The position numbers and the translations under genes are program-made. The notes beneath the pieces were generated by a model. The model was not told the DNA's origin. It saw only the letters and a program-made list of their open reading frames with translations, and did no database searches. DNA of 10,135 bases from a bacterium (GTDB lineage: Bacteria; Cyanobacteriota; Sericytochromatia; S15B-MN24; VGJW01): NCBI GenBank assembly GCA_021790035.1, contig JAJYIO010000052.1, forward strand, positions 1-10,135, given 5' to 3'. Shown here piece by piece: positions 9,115-10,135 of this stretch (its first letter is position 1; each line of letters opens with the position of its first letter).

Positions 9115-9128
9115 GGGAGAATCGCCCT

Positions 9129-10135
9129 TCACCCCACCGGGACGAACGGCTGCTCGGCCTCGAACTCGGATGCGGCGGCCCGGGCCTCCAGGGCGTCGGC
9201 CTCGCGGGCGGCTTCGCTGGCCTCGACCAGGGTCTGCGAGAGGTCGGCCCGGATCTCGGCCAGGCGAGTGGCGGCAGCATCGAGATCGTGGCGAACCGCG
9301 GCGTGATCGGCGGGCCGGGCGGAGCGAGGCAGGGCGAGGGCACGGATCGTCAGCAGGAAGGCTGCGGTCGCCGCCAGCGTGGCCAGAAGACTGTCCCAGG
9401 GGCGGGCACCGGCAGGCAAGAGGGGCCGGGCGGCCAGGCCTGCCACCGTGGCGAAAGCCGTCGTCGCCACCGCGCCCCACCACGGCGTGCGGGCCGGGAG
9501 CCTGGCGAGATGATCTGCCGCGGCCTGGGCCCGCTTCTGCGCTTCGGTGACCGCCTGCTCCTGGGCCTCGAGAGCCAGGACCCGGGCATCGAGGGAGAGG
9601 GCCCGCTTGCGGGCGACCGAGGCGTCGCGCCCCAGGCTCTGCGCGGCCGACGCGGACCTCTCGAGCGAGGCCTGGCGGTCCTGCCGGCGGCGGCGATCGA
9701 GCTGGGCGATCCGGTCGATCGCCTCGCGGTAAGACGCCGGCCGCACCAGCTTGAGGTAGGCGACGAGATCCTGGCGCAGAGGCTCGGCCAGGGCAAGGGA
9801 GCCCGGGTTGGGACCGGGCAGGAGGACGGTTGCGAAAGACGTGCCGGGTGCCGGTTCGAGGGGGCTGAATGCATCGACAGCGCTTTCCAGGCCAAGCTCC
9901 CGGAGGATCTCGGCGTCGAACCAGCGCAGCGGTGCCAGGTCGAGCAGGGTGCCAAACGGCAGGCAAGGAAGCTCAGCGGCGCCGGGCTGCGTCTCGAGCC
10001 GGCGCAGGGCGGCGATGCGACTCGCCAGCCGGGCGCGGCTGGTCAGCTCGGTGGCTTCTGCCGGGGACTCCCGGGACAGCGCCTCGCGGACCAGGGTCGC
10101 CACGATGGGGTGGATCGCGAGGGTGTGCCCGTCGC
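9129..10135 (-). CDS. Unrecognised coiled-coil protein with two membrane helices (N-terminus cut by window edge)
   Basis: No family is recognised. The minus-strand frame ends with TGA at 9129-9131 and stays open to the right edge. A GTG at 10103 would give 324 residues, but it lacks a Shine-Dalgarno and the codons before it (reading GHTLAIHPIVATLVREAL across it) look like continuing protein. The gene therefore probably starts outside the window. In the numbering from that GTG, residues about 1-110 are mixed helical with a Pro/Gly-rich stretch (83-100). About 115-205 is an Arg/Gln/Ala-rich helix with coiled-coil character. Two hydrophobic segments follow at about 207-229 and 236-258, forming a tight membrane hairpin around PLLPAGARPWD. 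About 265-315 is a second acidic Ala/Glu-rich coil. No signal peptide or catalytic motif is visible. Both coils should lie on the same side of the membrane. It converges on dnaJ across 227 bases and is unrelated to the heat-shock operon by strand. Confidence 0.72.
   Translation of the reverse strand, partial: DGHTLAIHPIVATLVREALSRESPAEATELTSRARLASRIAALRRLETQPGAAELPCLPFGTLLDLAPLRWFDAEILRELGLESAVDAFSPLEPAPGTSFATVLLPGPNPGSLALAEPLRQDLVAYLKLVRPASYREAIDRIAQLDRRRRQDRQASLERSASAAQSLGRDASVARKRALSLDARVLALEAQEQAVTEAQKRAQAAADHLARLPARTPWWGAVATTAFATVAGLAARPLLPAGARPWDSLLATLAATAAFLLTIRALALPRSARPADHAAVRHDLDAAATRLAEIRADLSQTLVEASEAAREADALEARAAASEFEAEQPFVPVG

Noticed and set aside
8876..9343. Minus-strand open frame of 155 codons across the repeat region, with a protein-like stretch KLLRELGSIGGQIS
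   Set aside because: It overlaps the ends of both flanking genes and the two repeat copies fall in different frames within it. No start signal was found, so it is more likely repeat DNA than a gene, although a decayed gene fragment cannot be excluded.

Overview
This is a high-GC (roughly two-thirds G+C by eye) bacterial chromosomal window. It is built around a complete class-I heat-shock operon, hrcA-grpE-dnaK-dnaJ, on the plus strand. The operon is preceded by a textbook CIRCE operator. HrcA/CIRCE control, this gene order and the strongly non-proteobacterial look of DnaJ and HrcA fit a high-GC lineage of the Terrabacteria type (for example Chloroflexota or a non-photosynthetic relative of Cyanobacteria). 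The window alone cannot fix the phylum. Start codons other than ATG (TTG, possibly GTG) recur.

Layout. Positions 1-1483, minus strand: an N6-adenine DNA methyltransferase of the Eco57I/TaqI type, cut at its C-terminus by the window edge. Its likely TTG start overlaps the stop codon of the gene upstream. Positions 1480-3780, minus strand: a cytoplasmic family-35-like beta-galactosidase with an added GATase-like domain of the GH42 type. Positions 3781-4004: divergent intergenic region holding a sigma-70-like promoter and the CIRCE element for the plus-strand operon. Positions 4005-8901, plus strand: hrcA, grpE, dnaK and dnaJ. Positions 8902-9128: convergent intergenic region with a 33-bp direct repeat and a perfect 12-bp hairpin. 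Positions 9129-10135, minus strand: the C-terminal part of an unrecognised coiled-coil/two-membrane-helix protein that runs off the right edge.

How the genes work together. HrcA represses the operon by binding CIRCE, which here overlaps the expected transcription start. DnaK, its J-domain partner DnaJ and its nucleotide-exchange factor GrpE form the Hsp70 folding machine. grpE and dnaK overlap by 8 bp, so they are probably translationally coupled. A terminator-like hairpin with a T-rich tail lies inside the last codons of hrcA, so the repressor gene may be partly separated transcriptionally from the chaperone genes. The glycosidase and the methyltransferase form a separate, divergently transcribed minus-strand pair with no obvious functional link.

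No convincing new multi-gene system is visible. The items most worth a second look are the terminator-like element at the hrcA end, the repeat cluster behind dnaJ, the methyltransferase coupled to a glycosidase, and the unrecognised membrane protein at the right edge.
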